From positions 712,926 to 776,925 of the forward strand of contig NZ_JAUOEM010000002.1 of NCBI RefSeq assembly GCF_030540875.1: 64,000 nt of DNA, given 5' to 3'. Each line of letters begins with the position of its first letter. Position 1 is the stretch's first letter. A program made the translations under genes and the position numbers. The DNA is from Flavivirga amylovorans (GTDB lineage: Bacteria; Bacteroidota; Bacteroidia; Flavobacteriales; Flavobacteriaceae). This document shows positions 52,766 to 61,674 of the stretch, one piece after another. A model generated the notes under the pieces. The model searched no databases. It was not told the DNA's origin and saw only the letters and a program-made list of their open reading frames with translations.

Positions 52766-55279
52766 TTACTTCTTAGGCTTATCTCTATTCATTTCTGTAA
52801 TATCAATGCTAGTAGCTTCCTTTCCTAAAAAATGTTTGCTAAAATGATCTGCTTTTAGCCAAAAGGAATATTCCGTCATATTTCCAAAACCATGACGTTG
52901 CCCAGGCATAATCATAAAATCAAATCGCTTATTAGCTTTAATTAAGGCATTAGCTATTCTAATAGTTCCTCCAGGATGTACATTATTGTCTATATCCCCA
53001 GTAATCAACATAAGGTTACCTTTTAAGTTTGATGCCAAAGATTGATTTTTGTCGATAGTATATTCGTATGATATATTATTATCGGCGTCTTTTTTTTCTT
53101 TAACGCCATGATGTGTTTCGCTCCACCAGCTATTGTACATGGAATTATCATGATTACCAGCAGAAGAGACGGCTGCTTTAAAAAAATCTGGATATACTAA
53201 CATAGCTGCGGTAGACATAAAGCCTCCTCCAGAATGGCCGTAAATACCAACCTTATCAATATTTATATAAGGGTGCTTTTTTGCTAATTGCTCGGCCACA
53301 TATTTTTTATCTGCTAAACCATAATCTCTAAGGTTTCCGTACCCATAATTATGATACCATTTTGAGCGATTAGGGTGCCCACCTCTGTTGCCCAATGTAA
53401 TAACAATAAAGCCTATTTGAGACATACGATCTAATCTATCCATTCTAATCGAAAAGGATTTATTTACAGCTTCGGTTTGAGGTCCAGGATACACATACTC
53501 TAATAAAGGGTAGCTTTTGGTGTCGTCGAAATTAAAAGGCTTGTACATCACTCCATAAAGATCTGTAATACCATCATCTGCTTTCACTTTAAAAGGTTCA
53601 GGGAATTTATACCCAGTTGCAAAAAGTTGAGAAAGATCAGCTTCTTCCAGGGTCATAATAACAGAGCCATTATTATTTCGTAATTCCGACATGGGAGTCG
53701 TATTGACTCTGGAATAATTATTTACAAAATATTTATTAGAATCGGACATGCTGGTTGACGTATTGTAGTCTCCAGAGTTGATACTTCTTAAATTTTTACC
53801 ATCTAGATCAATACGATATAAATGTTCGTAATAAGGATCTTGGTCTTTTGAAACGCCATTTGCTGTAAAATAAAGAACACGTTCCTTTTCGTCTAAATTA
53901 GTAAATTGGTTAACATGATAAGACCCCGAAGTTACTTGACGTTTTAATGTTCCTGTAGAACTGTATAAGTAAAAATGAGCCCAACCATCGCGTTCAGACC
54001 AATGAAGAATCTCTTGCTCTTCATTGAATAAAACCAAAGGTCTCGATTCAATATAAGTATTAAATCGTTCTTCAATTAAAACAGTCACGTCTCCAGAATT
54101 AATGTTAGCCACACATATATCCAGTTTCTTTCTGTCTCTGCTTATGGTATTAAAATAAATGTTTCCTTTTTTTGAAAGTAACAATGATGGTTGAAACTCA
54201 TCATCTCTATTCGATTGCTTTCTCGGAGCTCTATAAACTGAGATACTTTGTTGTTTTGTTGTATCTAGTTTAATAGTAACTACTTTTTTAGAAGGCATAT
54301 CGAAAACCAATAATTCTTGTTTGTAGAATTCTTGCTCTCCAGGCATATGATACTTATAGGTTTCCAAGGTTGGTCGTTTTTTAGAAACAGAATTTATAAC
54401 CCATAGATCTTTAATATGTCGAGAATCAGATTTTCTAAACACAAACTTTTTAGAATCATGAGACCAAATACCGCTAATTCTCTTTCTGTCATCTTTCTTT
54501 TCTTCTTTGGTTTCGTTATTTTCTCCTCGAGTAGACCCTCCATAACTATAATATTCTACGCCATCGGTAGTCCATTGGTTCTCAACAATAGTTGAGTCCT
54601 TTTCGTCTTTAACAGCTTTCAGAAAATTTTCTTTATCCATCCAAAATAAGTTGTAATTTTTTGAAAATAATACAATGGTACTATCTGGTGATATGGTGGC
54701 CCATTTTTTCCACGGCTCTTTCTTTTTCTTTTTATTGTCAATAATTGTTAGTGAATTACTGCCTAACATGTATTCAAGATGATATACCTTTTTTTCCATT
54801 TTAGGCGCCTTCTTTTTTTCTTTTGTAGTCGTAATAGAATCGTTTTCAATGGTCTTTTCGTCTTCTATAACTTCAACTTCCTCTGTAGAAGTCACTCTAA
54901 AACGTATTGCCGTTTCATTTTTTACAAATTTAAAATTAAAACGTGGTAAATGTTTTGCATCATAAGGGTCTTTTGTGATTTCCGTTAGCCATTTTGCCAT
55001 TTTCTCATTATCAAATAATTTCGTTTTTGTTTTTGTGTCTGCATTTACTAAATAATAGTTAGAACCCTCAGTAGTTTTATATTGATACCAAAAACGATTC
55101 CCATTTTTTAACCAATGTGGCCTAATACTAGTAGAGTGTACCAATTTTGCAAGATTAGTTGGAGAAAACTGCGATGCTAAACGATAATTAGGTTCAGGTG
55201 TAGCTGAATTGTTAGTCTCTTGGGCTGTAATTAAATGGATGTTTAAAAAAAGAATAAACAGCAAGGTAATGTTTCTCAT
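52766..55279 (-). CDS. S9-family prolyl oligopeptidase (DPP IV-like)
   Basis: 837 residues, signal peptide ending ITAQ. An N-terminal beta-propeller (about 40-580) is followed by an alpha/beta hydrolase with Ser683 in GHSGGG, an Asp in ITGDIDNNVHPGG (about 768) and His in GQRHGFG (about 803). Secreted or periplasmic peptidase that cleaves after proline is the likely activity. Confidence 0.92.
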   Translation of the reverse strand: MRNITLLFILFLNIHLITAQETNNSATPEPNYRLASQFSPTNLAKLVHSTSIRPHWLKNGNRFWYQYKTTEGSNYYLVNADTKTKTKLFDNEKMAKWLTEITKDPYDAKHLPRFNFKFVKNETAIRFRVTSTEEVEVIEDEKTIENDSITTTKEKKKAPKMEKKVYHLEYMLGSNSLTIIDNKKKKKEPWKKWATISPDSTIVLFSKNYNLFWMDKENFLKAVKDEKDSTIVENQWTTDGVEYYSYGGSTRGENNETKEEKKDDRKRISGIWSHDSKKFVFRKSDSRHIKDLWVINSVSKKRPTLETYKYHMPGEQEFYKQELLVFDMPSKKVVTIKLDTTKQQSISVYRAPRKQSNRDDEFQPSLLLSKKGNIYFNTISRDRKKLDICVANINSGDVTVLIEERFNTYIESRPLVLFNEEQEILHWSERDGWAHFYLYSSTGTLKRQVTSGSYHVNQFTNLDEKERVLYFTANGVSKDQDPYYEHLYRIDLDGKNLRSINSGDYNTSTSMSDSNKYFVNNYSRVNTTPMSELRNNNGSVIMTLEEADLSQLFATGYKFPEPFKVKADDGITDLYGVMYKPFNFDDTKSYPLLEYVYPGPQTEAVNKSFSIRMDRLDRMSQIGFIVITLGNRGGHPNRSKWYHNYGYGNLRDYGLADKKYVAEQLAKKHPYINIDKVGIYGHSGGGFMSTAAMLVYPDFFKAAVSSAGNHDNSMYNSWWSETHHGVKEKKDADNNISYEYTIDKNQSLASNLKGNLMLITGDIDNNVHPGGTIRIANALIKANKRFDFMIMPGQRHGFGNMTEYSFWLKADHFSKHFLGKEATSIDITEMNRDKPKK

Positions 55280-55604
55280 GTTTGGTTATTTGTTTGTATT
55301 AGCCCACGAAATTACTGTTTTTAACTAAAACGATATGAGAGCGTTATGTTAAAAATTTACTAATGTGTAAAACCGTTTCTGGTAGGATTAATTATATAAA
55401 AGGTATGTAAAACTCTTTAGAAAACATCTCTTCTTATTTTTGTAAGGTTTTTCGAATAACTCATGCTAAATGTAAGTGAATCAGAACTATAATTTTTAAT
55501 TCTTATTTAAAAGTAGTCCTAGTATTACTTTTTTCATTTGCGAACACCAAGAATAAAACTTACATTTATAAAAGTGAAAATTTAACAAAAACAAATCTAA
55601 AATT
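55280..55604. other. Divergent intergenic region before the zinc-ribbon gene
   Basis: 325 AT-rich bases. TATTTTTG at 55435-55442 is a plus-strand -7 box and CAAATCTA at 55592-55599 a minus-strand one; neither has a well-spaced TTG. No RNA gene recognised. Confidence 0.35.
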
Positions 55605-55748
55605 ATGGAAGGATATTGTGTAAAGTGTAAAAGTAAAAAAGAAATAAAGGATGCTAATGAAGTGACTATGAAAAATGGAAGAAAAGCAATGAAAGGAAGT
55701 TGCCCAACCTGTGGAACAGGCATGTTTAGAATATTAGGTAAGTCTTAA
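55605..55748 (+). CDS. Small DUF5679-like zinc-ribbon protein
   Basis: 47 residues with two CxxC pairs: Cys5-x2-Cys8 (GYCVKCK) and Cys33-x2-Cys36 (GSCPTCGTGMFRIL). The length and pattern match the DUF5679 family of minute zinc-ribbon proteins. Preceded by an A-rich leader; no operon partner. Function not known. Confidence 0.85.
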   Translation: MEGYCVKCKSKKEIKDANEVTMKNGRKAMKGSCPTCGTGMFRILGKS

Positions 55749-55920
55749 TTTTTGCTTTACCTAAAATGAACAAAAATATTAACTAATATTTGACTATTAT
55801 CAGACTAGTCAAGTGTTGGTATGTTTTTTGTTTGACTATCTTATTTACATACTTACTATTTCTTTCCTAAGAAACGTTTTATATACAATTGCCCTAGTTT
55901 TAATAATTCTACTTTACCTA
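55749..55920. other. Intergenic inverted repeat TTGACTA-N9-TAGTCAA
   Basis: The inverted repeat at 55790-55812 has 7-bp perfect arms. TTTGACTAT occurs again in direct orientation about 40 bp later. No gene recognised; may be a regulator site or short hairpin. Confidence 0.5.
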
Positions 55921-56081
55921 TGAACTCATTTAGACTTTTTGGATTTAAGCAAAAATTAGAAGTTTTTGCCTATGTTGAAGACTTTTTCGAGTTGCATAGC
56001 AGAGCTACGGAAGGAAAAAAAGACAAAAACAGAGCTGAAAACAGCAATTTTTTAGCAAATTGAAAAAGTCTAAATTAGTTC
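55921..56081. mobile_element. MITE-like element, diverged copy 3 (inverted)
   Basis: Terminal inverted repeats gaactcatttagacttttt-type, 18 of 19 matched to each other. Reverse-complemented, the interior aligns with copies 1 and 2 (for example CAATTTGCTAAAAAATTGCT against CTATTTCCTAAAAAATGGCT, and CTCTGCTATGC against CACTGCTATGC). An older or different subfamily of the same element. It lies upstream of the LacI-type gene. Confidence 0.65.
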
Positions 56082-56172
56082 TATACTAAAAAAGAACCAA
56101 TCTTCTTAATTAGCCTATTTGCAAAGAGTAATTTTGTAAATTGCGATATTTATAATTTAGACGTAAAATAGT

Positions 56173-57180
56173 ATGGTTACTTTAAAGCAGTTAGCAAAAG
56201 AGTTAAATGTTTCTATTTCAACGGTTTCAAAAGCATTAAACAATAGCGAAGAAATTGGAGAAGATACAGTAAAGAGAGTTAAAGAACTTGCCGAGCTATA
56301 TAACTATACACCTAATAAAGTAGCTTTAAGTTTAAAGCAAAATAAAACTAAAACGATTGGAGTTATAATTCCTAATATACTCAACCATTTTTTAGCTAAA
56401 GTATTGTTTGGTATCGAAAGAGAGGCCAATAAACTAGGCTATAATATAATTACATGTATATCTAATGAATCTTTAGAAAAGGAAAAAGAAAGTTTGTTGT
56501 TACTTGCAAATGGAAGTGTGGATGGTTTTATACTATCGGTTGCCGAAGAAACTCAAATTAAAAATGAAGTAGACCATTTTAAGAAAACCATTAGTCAAGG
56601 ATTGCCTATTGTTATGTTTGATAGAGTCGCTCATGATGTGTTGTGCGATAAGGTTATCGTAGACGATTTTGATGCTACTTATAATGCCACTAAGAACTTA
56701 CTTCTTGAAAAGCGAAAAAACATAGCCTTTATTAGTAATGTAGGGGACTTAAGTATTGGTAAATTAAGAGAAAGAGGTTATAACAAAGCAATATTAGAAG
56801 ATAATAAGCAAGAGCCTTTGATTTTAAAAATTAAAAAGAAAGATGATCATCAGAAAAAAATAAAATCTTTTCTTAAAAAGAATAAGGCGATTGATGCGAT
56901 AATTGCTGCAGATAGCTCTTCGGGCATTATTGCTATTAATACGGCTGTTAATTTAGGTTTAAAAGTACCTAAAGATATGTCCGTAATAGGTTTTGCTAGT
57001 AAAGCAGATTCAAATCATTCTTTACCAAGGTTAACAACAATAAGGCAACATGCGAAAGTTATCGGAGCAAATGCTGCACAAATGCTTATTGATAGATTAC
57101 AGAAAATGCATCTAAATGAAGATGTGAAAACTAAAATTGTTAAAACAAGTTTGGTGAAAACGAAGTCAACGCTTAAGTAG
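56173..57180 (+). CDS. LacI-family transcriptional regulator
   Basis: 335 residues: HTH (VTLKQLAKELNVSISTVSKALN, 2-25) and hinge (about 45-58), then a periplasmic-binding-protein-like sensor (TIGVIIPNILNHFLAK, VDGFILSVAEET, IGFASKADSNHSLPRLTTIRQ). It normally acts on sugar genes, but none lie nearby, so the regulon is elsewhere. Confidence 0.92.
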   Translation: MVTLKQLAKELNVSISTVSKALNNSEEIGEDTVKRVKELAELYNYTPNKVALSLKQNKTKTIGVIIPNILNHFLAKVLFGIEREANKLGYNIITCISNESLEKEKESLLLLANGSVDGFILSVAEETQIKNEVDHFKKTISQGLPIVMFDRVAHDVLCDKVIVDDFDATYNATKNLLLEKRKNIAFISNVGDLSIGKLRERGYNKAILEDNKQEPLILKIKKKDDHQKKIKSFLKKNKAIDAIIAADSSSGIIAINTAVNLGLKVPKDMSVIGFASKADSNHSLPRLTTIRQHAKVIGANAAQMLIDRLQKMHLNEDVKTKIVKTSLVKTKSTLK

Positions 57181-57524
57181 TTTTTAACATCTTATCAACA
57201 GTGTTGTCTATAAAATTTGCATTTAATCGTTAAAAAAGAGCACTTCGTCGAATATATTTCATTCAGAGATACAGTTTAACCAAATTTACACCGTCTTAGA
57301 GTGCGCCCCAAAATAATATCCCTAAGTTCTTCAAAAGACAAATTAATTCATTTACAAATCCCTTAAAAGTATTTTATAGAATCGCTATGTTTTATGCATT
57401 CGATTTTAAGTTAATTATCCATTTTTTCCCTCGTCTAATGTGCCTTTTTACAGCATTTTAGATAACAGTTTTGTTTTGTACAAATAGAAAAATAATATAA
57501 TAATAACCTTAAAATCGAAATATT
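57181..57524 (+). other. Long intergenic region before the small lipoprotein
   Basis: 344 AT-rich bases. I see no ORF and no RNA gene. The last 40 bases hold TTTTGTACAAA, a short palindrome. The promoter of the small lipoprotein gene should be here but has no perfect -7 box. Confidence 0.3.
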
Positions 57525-57695
57525 ATGAAAGCCCTAAAAATTACTTTATTCGTAACATTATTTATGTTAACATTAGCATCTTGTACTAAGCAAGACTTAA
57601 ACGAAGATGATGTATTACTTACAGAAGAAAATACTGAAGCAGGAAATAATACTAATATGCCAACCCCATATACAGGAGGTGGAGTTAATGACTAA
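57525..57695 (+). CDS. Small secreted lipoprotein preceding the two-component system
   Basis: 56 residues: signal peptide with lipobox LASC (lipidated Cys about residue 19), then a short acidic chain rich in N, E and D, ending PTPYTGGGVND. ATG is 4 bp after AAATCG. Followed at once by a strong terminator, so it forms its own short transcript. The sensor kinase downstream could sense it, but this is guesswork. Confidence 0.75.
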   Translation: MKALKITLFVTLFMLTLASCTKQDLNEDDVLLTEENTEAGNNTNMPTPYTGGGVND

Positions 57696-57725
57696 TATTT
57701 AAAAAAACATTTATTAGAATATTTT

Positions 57726-57760
57726 AAAGACTCTTTGCTTTTGTAAAGAGTCTTTTTTTT
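57726..57760 (+). terminator. Terminator between the small lipoprotein and the kinase gene
   Basis: AAAGACTCTTT (57726-57736) pairs with AAAGAGTCTTT (57745-57755), then five more Ts. Confidence 0.92.
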
Positions 57761-57782
57761 AAATAATTTAAAAAATTATAAA

Positions 57783-57790
57783 TACATTTG
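57783..57790 (+). promoter_or_regulatory. Candidate -7 box of the kinase/response-regulator operon
   Basis: TACATTTG fits TAnnTTTG and lies 26 bp before the TTG start of the kinase gene. No well-spaced upstream TTG. Confidence 0.5.
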
Positions 57791-57816
57791 AGGAAATAGC
57801 TAATACTTTTTCGCTT

Positions 57817-59652
57817 TTGAAATATATTTTATATAGTTTAATTGTTTTCTTTTATGTTAATTCTGCTTGTGCCCAGAAGAATAAACAATATTTAATTGAT
57901 TCAATACTTGATACTTATATAAATTCTAAAATTAAGGATTCTTTATTAATCGCTAATGCTCATTATAAAATAGGGGAATTATATAGGTATAGTTTTTCAG
58001 GTGGTGATAGTGCTTATTATCATTACTATAAAGCTGAAAAAATTTTTAAAAACTTGAATAATGATTACAAAACAGCACTTGCTTTATATGGTATTGCCGT
58101 AATTCAAAAAGATGAGAAAGATTTTACGGGAAGTGAAATTACTTCTATTGAAGCAATATCTTTATTAGATAAGGTAAGAACAACTAACAATAGCAAGAAA
58201 TATAAGTCATTTTTGTTCAATAATCTTGGACTAGTATTTGATCAGTTAGAACAATATGAAGAATCTATATCATATCATATAAAGGCATTAAATATAAAAA
58301 ATAATTTAAAAGGCAATAACGAATCAACTATAGATAATTCTAAAAATAATTTAGCATTAGCCTATAAAAACAAAGGAGAATATAAATTAGCTATAGAGTA
58401 TTATAATCAAATTTTAGAAAATAAAAACTTAATAAATGAGCGTCCAGATTTTTATGCATTAGTTTTAAATAATTATGCACATACTTTGTATTTGTCTAAA
58501 AATAATGAGGAACTTCCTAAATTATATTTTAAAGCTTTAAAGATTACAGATAGTGTTAATCCAGGAGGGTATAATTCTATAATTATTAATCAGCATTTAG
58601 CAGAATATTACGATGATAAAAAAAATAAAGACTCAGCAAAATATTATGCTTATAAAGCTAAGGGCATTTCGCAAAAATATTATAATGATGATTTGTTAAA
58701 ATCTCTTTTGTTACTTTCTGAGATTGAAGATGGAGATGTAGCTGCTATGTATTCAAAAGAATATATAAAGCTTAATGATAGCTTACAAAAAAATGAGCGT
58801 GCCATAAGAAATAAGTTTGCCAGAATTCGTTTTGAAACTCAGCAAATAGAAAAAGAAAATGTTCGAATTGCTAAAGAGCGTATGTGGCTCTTAATAATAT
58901 CGGTAGTATTAATAATTTCAACTTTTTTGCTATATATGGTAATCACCCAAAGAAATAAAAATAAAGAATTGAAATTTATTCAGAAGCAACAAGAAACGAA
59001 TGAAGAGATTTACAATCTGATGTTATCTCAAAATGAAAATATTGAAGAAGCCAGAACTTTAGAGAAAAAACGTATTTCGGAAGAATTACATGATGGAGTT
59101 TTAGGGCGCTTATTTGGCACGCGTTTAAGCTTAGATAGTTTAAACTTGAACAACAGTGAAGAGGCTATAAAAATTAGGGGTCAATATATAGATGAGCTTA
59201 AAACTATAGAGCAGGATATAAGAAAAGTGTCGCATGAATTAAATACGGACTTTATTTCCGGATCTGGGTTTATAGATATCATAAAAACATTTCTGGAAAC
59301 ACAAACTACCGCTTATAAATTAAGCTATAAATTAGAACATGATGATACAATTCATTGGGATGAAGTCCCTAATAAAAACAAAATTCACATATATAGAATT
59401 ATTCAGGAATCTCTTCATAATATAAATAAACATGCAAATGCAACAGAAGTAAATATTAGTTTTAAATTAAAAAATAATGTAATTTGCCTAATAATGAGTG
59501 ACAATGGTTCTGGGTTTGATGTTAATAAAGCGAAGTCTGGTATAGGATTAAAGAATATGAATTCCAGAATAGATGATATAAACGGAAGCATAAATATAAT
59601 TTCAGATAAAAATGTAGGAACTACAGTAACCATACACGCCCCAATTACCTAA
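57817..59652 (+). CDS. TPR-containing sensor histidine kinase
   Basis: 611 residues: signal peptide ending CAQ, periplasmic TPR repeats (about 35-310; YEESISYHIKALNIKN, GEYKLAIEYYNQILEN), one transmembrane helix (about 345-366), a HisKA_3 domain with His425 (EELHDGVLGRLFGTR) and an HATPase (IIQESLHNINKHANA, SDNGSGFD, GIGLKNMNSRI). The ATG-less start TTG 57817 is directly followed by the signal peptide. Partner of the response regulator 14 bp downstream. Confidence 0.93.
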   Translation: MKYILYSLIVFFYVNSACAQKNKQYLIDSILDTYINSKIKDSLLIANAHYKIGELYRYSFSGGDSAYYHYYKAEKIFKNLNNDYKTALALYGIAVIQKDEKDFTGSEITSIEAISLLDKVRTTNNSKKYKSFLFNNLGLVFDQLEQYEESISYHIKALNIKNNLKGNNESTIDNSKNNLALAYKNKGEYKLAIEYYNQILENKNLINERPDFYALVLNNYAHTLYLSKNNEELPKLYFKALKITDSVNPGGYNSIIINQHLAEYYDDKKNKDSAKYYAYKAKGISQKYYNDDLLKSLLLLSEIEDGDVAAMYSKEYIKLNDSLQKNERAIRNKFARIRFETQQIEKENVRIAKERMWLLIISVVLIISTFLLYMVITQRNKNKELKFIQKQQETNEEIYNLMLSQNENIEEARTLEKKRISEELHDGVLGRLFGTRLSLDSLNLNNSEEAIKIRGQYIDELKTIEQDIRKVSHELNTDFISGSGFIDIIKTFLETQTTAYKLSYKLEHDDTIHWDEVPNKNKIHIYRIIQESLHNINKHANATEVNISFKLKNNVICLIMSDNGSGFDVNKAKSGIGLKNMNSRIDDINGSINIISDKNVGTTVTIHAPIT

Positions 59653-59666
59653 AACAAAAATTTTTT

Positions 59667-60341
59667 ATGAGTGAAAAAATAAAAATATTAATGATTGATG
59701 ATCACCCCATGATTATTGAGGGGTATCAAAACACATTACTTTTTACTAAAAAGGAAAGTCAGGAACTCGAAATTGATATTGCAAATAATTGTGATGAAGC
59801 CATTGTGTATATGGATAAATCAATTGAAAATGAGTTGCCTTATAATGTGTTATTCGTAGATATTAGCCTACCTCCTTCTACAGATGGAGTCATGAGTTCT
59901 GGTGAAGATTTAGCAGAATATGCGCGCCGGATTTTACCTAGAGCTAAAATTATTATACTCACTATGTTTAATGAGTCTTTTAGAATTCATAATATTATTA
60001 AAACAATAGATCCGGAAGGGTTTTTAATTAAAAGTGACTTAACATCTAGCGAACTTGCTAGTGCTTTTCAAGCTGTACTTAACAATCCACCATTTTACAG
60101 TGGAACAGTAAATAGTCATATTAGAAAAGCGATTACAAGTGATATTGTTATTGATGATAAAAACAGAAAAATACTCCACCTATTATCTCAAGGTGTAAAA
60201 ACTAAAAATTTAGCATCTCACTTAGATATATCTTTAAGCGCAGTTGAAAAAAGGAAAAAACATCTTAGAGATGTCTTTGAGGTTAATGACGGGCAGGATG
60301 AAACGTTATTGAATGAAGCACGAAAAAAGGGCTTTGTTTAA
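59667..60341 (+). CDS. NarL/LuxR-type response regulator
   Basis: 224 residues: receiver domain with Asp11, Asp12 and phosphoacceptor Asp65 (VLFVDISLPP) and Lys in FLIKSD (about 119), and a LuxR-type HTH (ILHLLSQGVKTKNLASHLDISLSAVEKRKKHLRDVF, roughly 168-205; the usual T/V-V-x-x-H segment reads AVEKRKKHL). Co-transcribed with the TPR kinase upstream. Confidence 0.93.
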   Translation: MSEKIKILMIDDHPMIIEGYQNTLLFTKKESQELEIDIANNCDEAIVYMDKSIENELPYNVLFVDISLPPSTDGVMSSGEDLAEYARRILPRAKIIILTMFNESFRIHNIIKTIDPEGFLIKSDLTSSELASAFQAVLNNPPFYSGTVNSHIRKAITSDIVIDDKNRKILHLLSQGVKTKNLASHLDISLSAVEKRKKHLRDVFEVNDGQDETLLNEARKKGFV

Positions 60342-60555
60342 GATAAATATTCATGTTATGTGAGTTTTTTTCTAAAAAATCATATTTTTTTTGTTCTGAA
60401 AACCATTGTTATAGCTCAATAGTACTACTAACCCGTAATGGTGTTACGGGTTTCCCACAGTTCAAAGACGGGGCTTATGATTATATTTACAATATCAACA
60501 CTTCAAAAAATTAATTAATCCCTCAATTTTTTTTGTTGATAATAGCAATTTACAG

Positions 60556-60596
60556 ACCCTATGGAGGTGAGAGACCCATAGGGTTTCTTCTTTTTA
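60556..60596 (+). terminator. Terminator-like hairpin after the response regulator
   Basis: ACCCTATGG and CCATAGGGT form a 9-bp stem, followed by a T-rich tail (TTTCTTCTTTTT). It lies 215 bp after the regulator stop. Confidence 0.6.
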
Positions 60597-60598
60597 CC

Positions 60599-60618
60599 AT
60601 TCCTGTAAAGGCAGGAAT
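60599..60618 (+). repeat. ATTCCTGC dispersed palindrome
   Basis: ATTCCTGTAAAGGCAGGAAT, a variant of the copies at 22368 and 45356. Confidence 0.8.
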
Positions 60619-60824
60619 CTCTAATTAAAAAGAATCAGGTTTTTTTATATTATATAAATACCTTACTCATAGGGCTTAAGAGAGTGTTCGACTTCTAATT
60701 AGGAACCATTGTTATAGAGGTCTCTTTGTCAATGTCGACGAGTGAGAGACACCGCATAAAAAATATTCTATACCATTGTGATATTATCTTACTATACCGC
60801 ACTCATTATAATAAAGACGGTTAT

Positions 60825-61307
60825 TTAAACATCTAACAAAAAACCTATAAAAAAACCTAAGTAAATAATAGCCGCAATAAATTTTATAAATGTAGAGGTT
60901 ATAAAACCAATAAAAGATCCAAAAGCAGCTTTAGTAGCAGTTTTGGAATCACTTTTGTTTAAAAGCTCACCTATTAAAGCTCCAACAAAAGGCCCAATAA
61001 TAATACCACCAGGAATAGGACTTAAGAGCCCCACTATAAGACCTATAGTTGTGCCAATCATGCCATATTTAGTACCTCCAAAACGTTTTGTACCCATAGC
61101 TGGAATAATGTAATCTAACAACCAAATAAGAATCGCAATTATAAGCGTAATAATTATAAATGAGTTGCTCATTAGTATAGAGTCTGCGAAAGAGAGTATT
61201 AATAGTCCAACCCAACTGGTAAGTGGGCCAGGCAATACTGGTAAAAAACTGCCTATAATGCCTAAAACCATAAATAAAGCAGCGATAATAATTAAAATAA
61301 TATCCAT
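60825..61307 (-). CDS. DUF456 membrane protein
   Basis: 160 residues with several hydrophobic segments, GSFLPVLPGPLTSWVGLLIL, GTKRFGGTKYGMIGTTIGLI and IPGGIIIGPFVGALIGEL, the DUF456 pattern of small glycine-rich integral membrane proteins. Function unknown. Single gene. Confidence 0.9.
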   Translation of the reverse strand: MDIILIIIAALFMVLGIIGSFLPVLPGPLTSWVGLLILSFADSILMSNSFIIITLIIAILIWLLDYIIPAMGTKRFGGTKYGMIGTTIGLIVGLLSPIPGGIIIGPFVGALIGELLNKSDSKTATKAAFGSFIGFITSTFIKFIAAIIYLGFFIGFLLDV

Positions 61308-61674
61308 AAAAGTATTTGTACTACAATAATTAGACGTGCAAGTAAAGTAGATGTTACATTTTTAACCCCTCGTGTAAAGAAAAAGGGATAATAAAGAGGG
61401 AAAATTTAATTGTTTTCTAATATCAATAGCTGATAGTTTATATCTAAACAGTAATTATTCTAATCGACTGAATAATATAAAATTATAGAAAATCAATCCG
61501 AAGTTTATAACAAATTTGCTAAGACATATATTGTTATTGAAAATGATGATGAAGTGTTCAAGAATATATTGATAAGCATATTAGAGAGTTATAGGAAGAA
61601 AAATTTATCAAGGAAGGGATTAAAAGCTAATTAAAATGTAAAAAAATTGTACATTTCGGTCTCAGTTTTAATCC
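61308..61674 (+). other. Intergenic region with a possible coding remnant
   Basis: 367 bp. An open frame without ATG runs from 61476 to 61634 (53 codons including stop; ENQSEVYNKFAKTYIVIEND near its start and LESYRKKNLSRKGLKAN at its end). It has a coding-like amino-acid mix but I recognise no family; it could be the tail of a decayed gene or chance. The rest holds nothing I can name. Confidence 0.3.

Larger units (their letters stand above)
60342..60824. other. Long noncoding region with several hairpins and repeated ACCATTGTTATAG
   Basis: 483 bp without an ORF I trust. It holds three hairpins: 60430-60452 (AACCCGTAA/TTACGGGTT), 60556-60584 (ACCCTATGG/CCATAGGGT, then a T-rich tail), and 60720-60750 (GTCTCT/AGAGAC). 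AACCATTGTTATAG occurs at 60401-60414 and 60704-60717 and GTGAGAGAC at about 60567 and 60743. A dispersed ATTCCTGC palindrome lies at 60599. Could be noncoding RNA or decayed mobile sequence. Confidence 0.5.

Noticed and set aside
52626-52847. ORF sharing the same hydrophobic start as 46760
   Set aside because: It is a by-product of MITE copy 2 and overlaps the S9 peptidase gene in antisense.
55496-55723. 75-codon ORF on the minus strand
   Set aside because: It is antisense to the zinc-ribbon gene, whose four cysteines are in the plus-strand frame.
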